Positions 26,976-36,652 of a stretch of 64,000 nucleotides of DNA are shown one piece after another. The notes under the pieces were generated by a model. That model saw only the letters and a list, made by a program, of their open reading frames with translations. It was not told the DNA's origin and did no database searches. Both the position numbers and the translations under genes were made by a program. Numbering within the stretch: the first letter of the stretch is position 1; each line of letters begins with the position of its first letter. Origin of the DNA: JAJRRL01 sp047404195 (GTDB lineage Bacteria > Pseudomonadota > Gammaproteobacteria > JAJRRL01); the NCBI GenBank assembly GCA_047404195.1, contig JBDOIU010000003.1, positions 1-64,000 of the forward strand. Direction: 5' to 3'.

Positions 26976-27988
26976 GGCTTACCTGCATGTGCTGGTTGAC
27001 AAAGCTTCAGCGTTAACTGCTCCAGCAACAGCCAGGCGCAAGCCTGAGATTCACCTTTGATGCTCAGCTCGATATTGAAGGTTTCCTGCATGGCTTGTTT
27101 CAATACTTGACTGGGTATGCGCTGTAGCGCACTCTTCAATAACTGTTGTTTGCTCTTCCAAATATGTGCTGTTGCTTCTTGCAATGACTGTCCACCTGCC
27201 ATCGAAAGCTTGATCTGACACAGTTCTCGTAATTGCTGAGTCAATGCCCAAAGCACTAAGGTCAGTGCCTGGTTACTGTCACGTAAAGCATGTAAGTTGA
27301 GCAGGGCGCGTGCATGTTTGCCGAGCATGATATCATTGACCCACTCGAACGGGCTATCACTGGCATGGTCACATAAGACATCTTGCATGTCTGCCAGTGT
27401 AATCTGCTCATGCGGACGCCACAGCCAAAGTTTTTCAATGGCTTGCTTGGCTACAAAAATACGCCCCTGCGCATATTGCGCCAGTAACTGTATCGCAGCG
27501 TGCTCTGCTGTCAGTGATTTCTCCTGACAGTGCGTTTTAATCCACTGATAAGTTTCTCTTTCGTTCAATGGCCACACAGGAACGACCACACCAGCTTGTT
27601 CAATAGCACGGTACCAGGCCATTTTCTTTTGTCTGGCTGTGAGCTTATGACAGACAATCAGCAAACATTGGTCATTGTTCACCTTCGCGCAGTACTGCTT
27701 GAGGACGTCTGTGGCTGTGGCATCAAATGTTGCTTTGGGGTGATGACACTCAATGCTGGTTTTGGGATTGAATAAATCCTGGTGCTGTAATGACTCCGCC
27801 AACGCTGTCCAATTGAAGTGTTGCTCTACCTGTCTTTTTGAGTGCGCAAAACCCTGTGCGGCCAGTTTGTCACGAACCAACTGGCACATGTCTTCACGTA
27901 GGCTGTCATCATCACCATAAATGAGGTAACAGCTGGCTATGCCATTTTTTTTTAAGTGTGCAGGCAGTGCATGACTACGTATTTGCAT
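26972..27988 (-). CDS. holA: DNA polymerase III delta subunit HolA
   Basis: This protein is about 338 aa from the second ATG (27988), which has AGGA nine bases upstream; an ATG at 27994 is also possible. Delta opens the beta sliding clamp within the clamp loader. Typical parts: CYLIYGDDDSLREDMCQLVRD near the N-terminus with the clamp-binding region, LLIVCHKLTARQKKMAWYRAI, and the C-terminal collar with LWALTQQLREL. It overlaps both lptE upstream and nadD downstream, indicating tight operon coupling. Confidence 0.93.
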   Translation of the reverse strand: MQIRSHALPAHLKKNGIASCYLIYGDDDSLREDMCQLVRDKLAAQGFAHSKRQVEQHFNWTALAESLQHQDLFNPKTSIECHHPKATFDATATDVLKQYCAKVNNDQCLLIVCHKLTARQKKMAWYRAIEQAGVVVPVWPLNERETYQWIKTHCQEKSLTAEHAAIQLLAQYAQGRIFVAKQAIEKLWLWRPHEQITLADMQDVLCDHASDSPFEWVNDIMLGKHARALLNLHALRDSNQALTLVLWALTQQLRELCQIKLSMAGGQSLQEATAHIWKSKQQLLKSALQRIPSQVLKQAMQETFNIELSIKGESQACAWLLLEQLTLKLCQPAHAGKP

Positions 27989-28493
27989 GAGCATGTCCTG
28001 TTGTATCTTGCCATTGCCGGTACTGCATCAGTAGTTGCATGCATAAGCGTGTTGCCAATTGCTCACTCAGCTGACGATAAGCAATAACGGTTTCATTGGG
28101 TGTGTTAAATTGGTTGGGATTTTTTAGTAAACGTCTTGACACACTTAAGTCGTCTGTGGCACGCAGTACTTTGCCATTAGCCTTGGTCAGTCGCCAACGC
28201 ACCGTGAGACGCAGTGTCTGTTGTTGGCTGATGCCGCTGTTAAATGCGAACTTATTTGGTGCGGAATAAGTTAACTGCAGAATGTCCAGCTGGTCGGCGT
28301 CTTTGCTATTCTGAGGGATGGATAATGCGCTGAGTCGTCTGCGTAGCGCTCTCACAAACTCAGACTGCGCCACTTGACTCTGAATACGCAGTGATTTCAA
28401 GTTCGCAGGTTTGTCGCGTACCGATAACGCATGCATGCCACAAGCACAGAGCAATAGCGCTGATACCAAGCCAGTCGAGATTAAGCGCCACAT
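27975..28493 (-). CDS. lptE: LPS-assembly lipoprotein LptE
   Basis: This 172-aa lipoprotein has the signal LISTGLVSALLLCAC, with lipidation at the Cys about residue 18, followed by the LptE/RlpB fold (FVRALRRRLSAL, LTVRWRLTKANGKVLRATDDL). It plugs the LptD barrel at the outer membrane. Identification rests mainly on its position between leuS and holA, plus lipobox and length. AGGAGG overlaps the leuS stop codon. Confidence 0.88.
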   Translation of the reverse strand: MWRLISTGLVSALLLCACGMHALSVRDKPANLKSLRIQSQVAQSEFVRALRRRLSALSIPQNSKDADQLDILQLTYSAPNKFAFNSGISQQQTLRLTVRWRLTKANGKVLRATDDLSVSRRLLKNPNQFNTPNETVIAYRQLSEQLATRLCMQLLMQYRQWQDTTGHAHANT

Positions 28494-28501
28494 ACGACCT
28501 C

Positions 28502-30966
28502 CTAGACCACGATGTTAACGAGTTTTTTCGGTACAACAATCACACGCCGAATGCTTTTGTCTGCAATATATTTTTGTACCTCTTCTGCTGACAGCGCAGC
28601 GGCTTCAATGGCCGCCTTGTCTGCATCACTGGCCATGGCAATATTGCCACGTCGTTTGCCGTTGACTTGTACGACATAGGTCACTTGCTGCAGCTCTAAC
28701 GCCGCAACGTCTACCGTCGGCCAGGTCGTCTTGAAGATATCTCCAGGTAGTGCCAGCAATTGCCAAAGCTGCACGCAAATATGTGGCGTGATGGGTGCTA
28801 AAACCAATAGCAGCGTGCGACAGCCTAACAACAAGACACGGTTGTCAATGGCAGCCAAATTGCTGTGCTTTTGAAACAGGTTAAATAGCTTCATGGCGGC
28901 AGAAACAACGGTATTCAGTTGCTGTCTACGCATATTATCACCAGCCTGTGATAAGATGCGTTGAATATCACAGTAGCATTGCTGGTTCAGCGTATCGAGT
29001 TCGGAGAATGTCAGGGTTGCTTGTTGCGTACCAGCAGATAGATTGCTTTGGTGTTCATGTATAAATTGCCATACACGGTTTAAGAAGCGATGCGCACCTT
29101 CAACACCACTGTCTGACCATTCCATATCTTGTGTCGGTGGCGCCGCGAAAATAATAAATAAGCGCACTGTGTCAGCGCCATAGCGTTCGATCAGTGGCGT
29201 GGGTGCAACCACATTGCCTTTGGATTTAGACATCTTATTGCCATCTTTCAACACCATGCCTTGTGTGAGCAAGTTAGTGAATGGCTCATCAGAATTCATT
29301 AAGCCTTCATCACGCAGTACTTTATGAAAAAAGCGAGCATACAATAAGTGCATAACAGCGTGTTCGACACCGCCAATATACTGATTCACAGGTGTCCAGA
29401 ACTTCGCGCGGTCATCTAACATGCTGTCATGTTGATCGTGGCTACAGTAGCGCGCATAGTACCAGGATGACTCAACGAATGTATCCATGGTATCGGTATC
29501 ACGTTTCGCAGCTTTACCACATTGCGGGCAAGTACATTCGTAGAAGCTGGGCATATCTGCCAATGCCAAGGCTTTATCTGTGTATTGTACATCTGTTGGC
29601 AAGACCACGGGCAAGTCAGACTCTGATACAGGTACCAAGCCACAGTCATCACACATGATCATTGGAATGGGTGTTCCCCAGTAGCGCTGGCGCGAGATAC
29701 CCCAGTCACGCAGGCGGGTTTGCTGTGTTGTCTCACCGCTCTCATTGGCTACCAACGCTGCTGCAATACGCTCTTTGGCTTCATTGCAACTGAGGCCATT
29801 AAATTCACCCGATTGTACTAATATGCCATCACCAGTGAACAAGCTATTTTGATCCTCTTCCGCAGCATCTTTTGCTTGAATCACTTGCTTGATGGGTAAG
29901 CCGTATTGTAAAGCAAAGGCATGATCACGTTCATCATGTGCCGGTACCGCCATCACCGCACCGTGCCCATAACCCATCAACACATAGTTGGTGATCCAAA
30001 CAGGCAGTGTTTCACCCGTCAGTGGATGCGTTGCTGTGATCCCAGTGTCAAAACCAATTTTATCTTGCGTGGCCAGGGCTTTTTCCGCAACGGACTGTTG
30101 TTGGCACTGCTTGAGAAAGGTGTTCAGTTCCACTGTTTGTTCGCATTGGCTGACCATGGGGTGATCTGCCGCAATTGCTAGAAAAGTAGACCCCATGAGT
30201 GTATCTACACGTGTTGTATAGACAGTGAGTTGCTCACCACAGCTGGTATTAAAATGGATGTTGCAGCCAGTAGATTGCCCAATCCAGTGACGCTGCATTT
30301 CTTTCACCTGATGCGGCCAGCCGTCCAGTGTGTCTAGGCCGGAGAGTAATTCATCAGCGTACGCTGTAATGCGAAAAAAAACCATTGCGAAATACGTTTC
30401 TTTTCAACAGGTGCGCCAGAGCGCCAGCCACAGCCATCAATGACTTGTTCATTTGCCAACACTGTTTGATCAACGGGATCCCAGTTGACCCACGAAGATT
30501 TCTTATATGCCAAACCTTTCTTATAAAGCTGCAAAAATAGCCATTGCTCCCAGCGGTAGTAGCTTGGATCACAGGTGCTGATTTCCCTTTGCCAATCGAT
30601 GGCATAACCCATACGTTGTAACTGTGCACGCATGCGCGCGATATTGCTTTTGGTCCAAGTATGCGGTGATGATTGATGCTTGAGTGCTGCATTTTCTGCC
30701 GGTAAGCCAAAAGCATCCCATCCCATGGGTTGCATGACGGTCTGACCGTGTTGAGATTGGTAACGTGCAATCACATCGGCAAGCGTATAATTGCGTATAT
30801 GCCCTATGTGTAAGTCGCCACTGGGGTAGGGTAACATGGCTAAGCAGTAGAAGCTTGTGTCAGTGCTGCCATGCTCTTTGCTGTCATAGGCATTGCTTTC
30901 TTGCCAGCTTGTCTGCCAATCGGCTTCTATCTTTGCATGGTTGTAGGTCAGTGATTCAGTGGTCAT
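28502..30966 (-). pseudogene. leuS: Leucyl-tRNA synthetase, reading frame split at a T8 run
   Basis: Class I LeuRS in two overlapping frames. The N-terminal part starts at the ATG at 30966 (AAGGAG five bases upstream) and contains HIGH-type GDLHIGHIRNYT and GWDAFGLPAENAA. The C-terminal part (627 codons to 28502) contains the editing domain, NQYIGGVEHAVMHLLYARFF, KMSKSKGN and the anticodon domain. They meet at a run of eight T on the coding strand (A8 at 30374-30381), where QWFF should be followed by RITAYADELL. The upstream frame instead continues for about 15 codons and stops at 30334. A -1 ribosomal shift, or one extra U in the transcript, restores the frame with one added Phe. Everything else is intact and the gene is essential, so true inactivation is unlikely: sequencing error, slippage or recoding are the options. 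It is first gene of the operon with lptE-holA-nadD. Confidence 0.9.
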
Positions 30967-31242
30967 AAAGGCTCCTTCGGGGCTGATACTGCTGGTCATT
31001 TTCGCAGCGATCATTCTTGAGCTCATTTTAACAGGACTCAGTGACTCTGTCAGCAAGCATCTACTGATTCTTCGCATTGGTTATGATGGCTCCAACCCCA
31101 ATATTGGTGCACAAAATGAACATGTTGTTGCTGTGTCCGCCTCAGGCTTGTTGTTTTTGCACAAAAGATGTAAAATTATAAACAGCTGCTCCTATTGTGG
31201 CAGCAAGCTGTCCAACGTTCTTCACTGTACCCAGGAGGGTCA

Positions 31243-32445
31243 ATGTTCCACAAGGCAACTCGTTTTGGTGCGCGTAATGAAAAGCACTATGAAGTCGGAC
31301 GGCGCCTAGTGGTCAAAACAGCATCTGAATTGTTGTCTGCCCAATCCTATCAAGTGTTGATGGACAAGGTTGATTCTCTTGCGGATATGCCAGCAGAGTA
31401 TTGCCATGCCAGTTATCATATCTTCGTGCGCCGTTTTGCTGAATTTGTGCAGGCTTTGCCGAAAACAATTAACAGTGGGCTCTGTGGGGTGCTCAATGCG
31501 GGTTTGCTACGTGCGGTGAAGGTGCTGCAGTATACTGTTGATGAGTTTGATGATATCACGCCACTGGAGCGATTTGCGGTTTTTTCAGCAGCGTTGTTGC
31601 GAGATGTTGCCAGTGTTTACACCCAGTACCAAGTGGCCATTGTAGATGAAAATGGTAAGGTGCAGTCTTTTTGGGATCCAATGCAGGGCCCATTGACGCA
31701 AGTGCCCGACGCGAAATTCTATAAGCTGTTTCCATTCAGAATTAACTATACTCGCATCAAGGATCCAATCACTGCCATGCTCGCGACAGAGCTCATCCCA
31801 CCCACAACCTACGAATGGTTGACAGATGATCGCTCGGTGTTTGTAGACTGGTTAGATGCGTTATTTGCAACCGGTTTGAAGGGCGGCAGGCTGAGTCATA
31901 TTTTAGATGTACTTTACGATGACGAAAGCCTATTACCTCTGTTGGATATAGAGCTGCCCGACCATGATGTCGAGCTGTTGGATGCACCTGAAACTGAAAT
32001 TACTGAAAGATTTCTGGTTTGGCTGCATGAGCAGCTGGAGGAAGGTGAGCTGAAAACCGCTGGTTTCGATGCTGAGTTGCACGTGATTGAGGGTGGTGCT
32101 TTTATCGAGGCGCGTGTGTTAGATAAGTTTGCGCGCTTATATGATTTCCCAAATACAGTGGTTTTTCACCAGTTAGGTACTTTAATGGGCGTCGCAAAAA
32201 AGGGTGGGGCTGATTTTCGTTTTGATCAGTTTTTCAAAGGTGGTGATAACGCTTCAAGTCTGATGGCACAAGCTAAAGTCACTGTCAAAGGGCTGTACGT
32301 GTCCGATAAATTTGTTTCAGCAGTTGCATCTAAAGTGCAGCTACAATTGGCAGATGCAAAGCAAGCTGTGAATAGCAGCATGCCTTCGCTGGGAGAGTCA
32401 AAGCGACAAGGTTTACGTCCAGATGCGCTTAATACTCAGCGCTAA
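31243..32445 (+). CDS. Orphan TraI_2 / MobH-like domain protein lacking the catalytic histidines
   Basis: This product is about 400 aa from the ATG at 31243 (AGGAGGG upstream). Residues about 10-230 resemble the TraI_2 domain of MobH-type relaxases in integrative conjugative elements: RRFAEFVQALP, an (A/V)FSAALL-x-D helix, a WDP-x-x-GPL segment, (Y/F)-K-L-x-F-R, and the LL-x-x-(E)-LIPPTTYEWLTDD segment. In active members a HHH-containing stretch and an HD pair bind metal. Here the region reads NSGLCGVLNAGLLRA and the HD is RD, so nuclease or phosphohydrolase activity is doubtful. The C-terminal half (DVELLDAPETEIT... LYDFPNTVVFHQLGTL) looks like the appended TraI_2 C-terminal module. There is no conjugation gene nearby. 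Its stop overlaps the convergent POT gene by 4 bases. Confidence 0.65.
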   Translation: MFHKATRFGARNEKHYEVGRRLVVKTASELLSAQSYQVLMDKVDSLADMPAEYCHASYHIFVRRFAEFVQALPKTINSGLCGVLNAGLLRAVKVLQYTVDEFDDITPLERFAVFSAALLRDVASVYTQYQVAIVDENGKVQSFWDPMQGPLTQVPDAKFYKLFPFRINYTRIKDPITAMLATELIPPTTYEWLTDDRSVFVDWLDALFATGLKGGRLSHILDVLYDDESLLPLLDIELPDHDVELLDAPETEITERFLVWLHEQLEEGELKTAGFDAELHVIEGGAFIEARVLDKFARLYDFPNTVVFHQLGTLMGVAKKGGADFRFDQFFKGGDNASSLMAQAKVTVKGLYVSDKFVSAVASKVQLQLADAKQAVNSSMPSLGESKRQGLRPDALNTQR

Positions 32446-33875
32446 TAAATATTGACTGGAAGTCGTTTTTTTAGAATCAGATTGATGACATATAACAGGC
32501 CACTGCCCAGTAAGGCAATCATGCTGTATATGAAAAATGCATGCGCATAAACAGGGTTAGTGCTGCTGAGGGTCGTGATACTGGCTCTGTCAACGTTTGC
32601 GATACTTGCCAGCCAGCCAGCTGCGCTGGCGCCAATGCCCATGCTCAGCAACCAGACCCCAATCATCACGCTGGTATATTTTGGAGGGGCCAGTAGCGGT
32701 ATCAACGCAAGCACCATAGGTAAAAAGATCAGCTTACCAATGGCGACAATAATCAGCGCAGACACCACCCAGTACAAGGCAGTTGCGCCAGCACTGTTTG
32801 GAAAGTGAGTACCAATTGAAAGCAAGCCCATACCGATGGCAACCAACAGAAATGACAGCATAACGAGTGCAATTGGTGAGGGCATAATGCGTTTGCGATA
32901 GAGTTTTAGCCACATCTTGGATGCAATCGGTCCGAGTATGAGTGTGACAGCGGCATCCAGTGCGAGTAAGTCAGCCGAAGGTATGTTGACTGAAATAAAC
33001 TGGCGCATGACGTTACGCTCTAAGAAAAGATTGATCGACATATATTCCTGGTAGCATAGCCCAAGAAAGAGTGTTGTGAATACGAATAAGAGTGTCAGTA
33101 ACAATAAGCGATTTCTTTTTTCATATTGCTCTTCAATGATGTTAATCAAGAGGGTGGCTAATACCGCGAGCCCAATGGTGATGGTGAGCGCTTGGCTGGC
33201 TTTGGCGTGGTGCAGCAAGTATGCGTTGAGCGCAACCCAAGTCAGGCATAAAATGATTAGCTTCGCGATACCATCTCCTGAAGCATGGCTGGTTATGCCC
33301 CTATTTTCAAAATGCTTGTAGCCCCAAACAAATCGGAGTAGGGCAATGAGTGCAGCAAACGCCGCAACCAAAAACAAGCTAGTCCAACCAAACTTGGGTA
33401 AAAAGTAGCCAGACACAACGGCTGAGAATAAAATTCCAAGCTGTTGTGCTAAGTAAAGTAAGGTAAAGCCACCAAACCGGCGTCCGTCATTATTGTAGTA
33501 GAACATGCTCAAAAAACTAGCCGTATTGGGGAAGTAGAGTGATCCTCCAATAATGATGCAAAGTAGTGCTGCATAGAGCGTATCGGTTTGGGGGAGTGTA
33601 ATGAGGAGGTAACCTAAGGCCTGGCAAATGATGCCAAGGCAGATGCTGGTGCGCCGCCCTAAATACTTGTCTGATATATAACCACCAAAAATGCAGTTCA
33701 CTAAAAGCAGTGAGATAAAGTTACTGAATGTTCTATAGGCATGCAGGTCGGAGAATTGTCTGGCATCAGCCAGGTAGAAAATAAACACAATCTGCATCAT
33801 GGATAGTCCAACCCAGGTCAATCCCTGAGTTGTGAACAGCGGCCGAAAGGCGGGTGGCTGCTTAATGGTGAGCAT
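32442..33875 (-). CDS. POT/PTR-family proton-coupled oligopeptide transporter
   Basis: This 477-aa inner-membrane protein has about 14 hydrophobic segments. It carries the MFS/POT loop motif GGYISDKYLGRR between helices 2 and 3, and a helix-5-like segment FGGFTLLYLAQQLGILFSAVVSGYF. Typical POT members import di- and tripeptides with protons. The usual E1XXE2R motif in helix 1 is replaced by TQGLTWVGLSM, so proton coupling or substrate may differ. A GTG at 33884 is an alternative start. Peptide importers of this group are common in amino-acid-dependent intracellular bacteria. Confidence 0.85.
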   Translation of the reverse strand: MLTIKQPPAFRPLFTTQGLTWVGLSMMQIVFIFYLADARQFSDLHAYRTFSNFISLLLVNCIFGGYISDKYLGRRTSICLGIICQALGYLLITLPQTDTLYAALLCIIIGGSLYFPNTASFLSMFYYNNDGRRFGGFTLLYLAQQLGILFSAVVSGYFLPKFGWTSLFLVAAFAALIALLRFVWGYKHFENRGITSHASGDGIAKLIILCLTWVALNAYLLHHAKASQALTITIGLAVLATLLINIIEEQYEKRNRLLLLTLLFVFTTLFLGLCYQEYMSINLFLERNVMRQFISVNIPSADLLALDAAVTLILGPIASKMWLKLYRKRIMPSPIALVMLSFLLVAIGMGLLSIGTHFPNSAGATALYWVVSALIIVAIGKLIFLPMVLALIPLLAPPKYTSVMIGVWLLSMGIGASAAGWLASIANVDRASITTLSSTNPVYAHAFFIYSMIALLGSGLLYVINLILKKRLPVNIY

Positions 33876-33936
33876 ATGGATCACTTTGGTAATGAATACC
33901 TTAAGATTATACCGGATATTGCGGGTGATTATCCAG

Positions 33937-34581
33937 TTATACAGTCTTGTCGGTGTTGGATTCGCTACTCATTCCATCAAGCAGTTTATCCAGTGGGCTT
34001 TGCTTGGCTTTGGGGGTACGTTCTAGGAACATTTCTTTCGTGATCGCATACATATTGACATCATAAAAATTGCCTTCATAGTAGCGGTATTTTTTTAGCA
34101 AGCCCTCGAAGTCAAAGCCCATTTTGAGTAATATACCACCAGATGCATCATTGTCTGGCATGGTCACAGCCTCGATACGTTCAAATCCTGCATGGTTCAT
34201 TGCGTAGTTGAGGGCTGCGATGAGTGCTTCGGTCATGATGCCTTGCCGATGATAGGTTTGGGAGAGATCATAGCAAAGCTCGGCGCGATGATGGAAATTA
34301 TTGGTGTACATGCCAACAGCCCCAATCATTTCGTCATTTTCTTTTTTTGCTAATGTCCAGTACATGCCACGTTTTGTGCGGAACATGTTGCGACAATAGC
34401 GTATCTCTGCCAGTGCTTCTACTTTGGAGCGCGGGTCAGATGCCAGAATGTACTGGCCAACAACGCCATCCTTCATGTACTCGAAATAGGTGTCAGCATC
34501 AGCATCTTTTTGTTGGCGTAGTAGGTAGTTTTCACCCACTGCAATGGTGGGCAGTGTGCCAGTATAAATATCATCGATCAT
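33937..34581 (-). CDS. GNAT-family N-acetyltransferase, RimJ/RimL type
   Basis: This product is about 214 aa from the ATG at 34581 (AGGA upstream). The GNAT core is visible: YWTLAKKENDEMIGAVGMYTNN (strands 2-4), CYDLSQTYHRQGIMTEALIAAL (acetyl-CoA binding RxxGxM region) and NDASGGILLKMGFDFEGLLKKY. This arrangement is that of the RimJ/RimL group that acetylates ribosomal proteins or small amines. The actual substrate cannot be told. Single gene, divergent from recJ. Confidence 0.88.
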   Translation of the reverse strand: MIDDIYTGTLPTIAVGENYLLRQQKDADADTYFEYMKDGVVGQYILASDPRSKVEALAEIRYCRNMFRTKRGMYWTLAKKENDEMIGAVGMYTNNFHHRAELCYDLSQTYHRQGIMTEALIAALNYAMNHAGFERIEAVTMPDNDASGGILLKMGFDFEGLLKKYRYYEGNFYDVNMYAITKEMFLERTPKAKQSPLDKLLDGMSSESNTDKTV

Positions 34582-34708
34582 GTTTTGTCCTGCATTGGGT
34601 GTTAATAACAACATAATAGCATTTTTGGACTGCTTATCAACAGGCGATTACCCTGCATCGCCATTTGTTAGCTGCTGAAGCGCTTTGTATCTAAAGTATA
34701 CGCAGCTA

Positions 34709-34809
34709 TACCTGTGAGATTATAAAAAAGCATACCAAAACAGGTATTTATCGTGCCTACACACTTGAAGCTATTGGATTCCTGTGAGATGATAAAACAT
34801 TATCAAAAC
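34709..34809. repeat. Two near-identical direct repeats upstream of recJ
   Basis: CCTGTGAGATTATAAAA at 34711 and CCTGTGAGATGATAAAA at 34781 both continue into CAAAAC, giving two copies of about 30 bases spaced 70 bases apart. The second copy ends 26 bases before the recJ start codon, so the pair could be a duplicated promoter or regulator site. Confidence 0.5.
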
Positions 34810-34834
34810 CTTAAGGCTTGGCGAGGAGACTGGG

Positions 34835-36565
34835 ATGCAAACAATTGTACGCAAGGCTGCGAATGTGTCAGAGGAGTCGACAGAACTGTCTGACATGCCA
34901 CAGGTGCTGCAAGCACTACTTCAACAACGAGGTGTGACCTCAATGGCGGATATCGATTATTCGTTATCAATGTTACCGCCCCCCACGGGTATGCTCGGTT
35001 TATCCGAGGCTGTGGCACGGTTAACAAAAGCCATTACTTTAGATGAATCCATTATTGTCGTCGGTGACTTCGATGCAGATGGTGCGACTAGTACTGCGCT
35101 AGCCGTTAGAGTTTTACGTGCTTTTGGCGCCAAAAATGTCGATTTTTGTGTGCCAAATCGCATGACGTGTGGTTATGGCTTGACACCTAAAATTGTGAGG
35201 GCTGTCAAAAAAATTAACCCAGATTTGCTGTTAACTGTTGATAATGGTATTTCCAGTCACGAGGGTGTGGCTGCTGCCAATGAAGCAGGCATGGATGTGA
35301 TTGTCACAGACCATCACCTTCCTGGTGATACACTGCCCGATGCTTGTGCAATTGTTAATCCTAATCAGCCTGGAGACACCTTTGTGAGTCGCTGTATGGC
35401 GGGTGTTGGTGTTGTTTTCTACTTGTTGATTGCACTGCGTTCACACTTGGCGCGATTGGGCTGGTTCGCAGCGCGTGGCATGAAGGCGCCTAACATGGCT
35501 AATTATCTGGATCTTGTTGCGCTGGGCACGGTTGCTGACTTGGTGCCATTGGATCATTTGAATAGATTGCTGGTATCTGCTGGATTGATGCGTATACGCC
35601 ATCGGCGTGCATGTGCGGGTATTAACGCTTTGCTATCCATTGCGGGTGAACCTTTGGCAGATGTGCGGGCACAAGATTTAGGATTTCAAGTTGGACCTCG
35701 TTTGAATGCTGCTGGGCGGCTAGACGATATGCGCATTGGTATTGCCTGTCTACTAACCGACGACCCAGCTAGGGCTATGGCAAATGCCAAGCAGCTTGAC
35801 GAGCTCAACAAGCAGCGTAAGGACATGCAGGCTGATATGGCGCAGCAGGCAATGCAGTCTATTGATGCATTGAACTTATCAGATACTATGCCTCGAGGTG
35901 TTTGTTTGTACGACGATACATGGCATCAAGGCATTGTTGGGCTTGTTGCATCACGTATTAAAGATCAGTGTCACCGGCCTGTCGTCGCATTTGCAAAAGA
36001 GGATGATACACATCTGAAGGGCTCTGCACGCTCAGTGAAGGGGGTGCATATTCGTGATGTATTGAGCGATATAGCTACGAAGCGACCTGATGTATTGTCA
36101 CAGTTTGGTGGGCATGCTATGGCTGCAGGGTTGAAGATTAAAGCTGCGGACTATGAAGTCTTCGCTGATTTATTCGCAGCTGCTGTATCCGAGCGCTTGG
36201 CAGAAGAAGATTGTTGTGGTGTTATTGAGAGTGATGGAGAGCTCACAGATGACGACTTAACGCTTGAGTTCTTTGACCAAATTAAGTCATTGGGTCCTTG
36301 GGGGCAGGCATTTCCAGAGCCAGTATTTGATGGTGAGTTTTATGTCGTCGCCAGTCGTTGGGTTGGTGAGAAACACCTTAAAATGACAATACGACAAGGT
36401 GACTCTTCTCAAGTGGTTGAAGCCATTTGGTTTTCAGCAGATTGGCCGCAAGATAAGCCAATACTCGCATCGGAGCCATTCAAAATGGCTTACCGGGTCG
36501 ATGAGAACGCCTATAACAACATGAAAACACTCCAATTAATTGTGGTGGCAATGTATTTAGCATAG
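34835..36565 (+). CDS. recJ: Single-stranded-DNA-specific 5'-3' exonuclease RecJ
   Basis: This 576-aa DHH-family nuclease works in recombination and mismatch or base-excision repair. Motifs: VVGDFDADGATSTALAVRVL (motif I), LTVDNGISSHEG (II), VTDHHLPGD (III, the DHH), and NPNQPGDTFVSRCMAGVGV (IV). The DHHA1 domain contains QFGGHAMAAGLKIK, and an OB-like C-terminus follows. The ATG is preceded by GAGGAG. Length matches E. coli RecJ. Confidence 0.97.
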   Translation: MQTIVRKAANVSEESTELSDMPQVLQALLQQRGVTSMADIDYSLSMLPPPTGMLGLSEAVARLTKAITLDESIIVVGDFDADGATSTALAVRVLRAFGAKNVDFCVPNRMTCGYGLTPKIVRAVKKINPDLLLTVDNGISSHEGVAAANEAGMDVIVTDHHLPGDTLPDACAIVNPNQPGDTFVSRCMAGVGVVFYLLIALRSHLARLGWFAARGMKAPNMANYLDLVALGTVADLVPLDHLNRLLVSAGLMRIRHRRACAGINALLSIAGEPLADVRAQDLGFQVGPRLNAAGRLDDMRIGIACLLTDDPARAMANAKQLDELNKQRKDMQADMAQQAMQSIDALNLSDTMPRGVCLYDDTWHQGIVGLVASRIKDQCHRPVVAFAKEDDTHLKGSARSVKGVHIRDVLSDIATKRPDVLSQFGGHAMAAGLKIKAADYEVFADLFAAAVSERLAEEDCCGVIESDGELTDDDLTLEFFDQIKSLGPWGQAFPEPVFDGEFYVVASRWVGEKHLKMTIRQGDSSQVVEAIWFSADWPQDKPILASEPFKMAYRVDENAYNNMKTLQLIVVAMYLA

Positions 36566-36652
36566 TTTTTTTGCTGTGCTATGTGCTGTATCCTCCTAGG
36601 TGTTCTATAATTGGAGTAGATCCATAATGAAAACAGTTTAGGAGGATATGTT

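Noticed and set aside
30334..31077. N-terminal leuS fragment as an independent 247-aa gene
   Set aside because: Its last 15 codons do not fit LeuRS and arise only by running on past the T8 site. The start is at 30966, not 31077.
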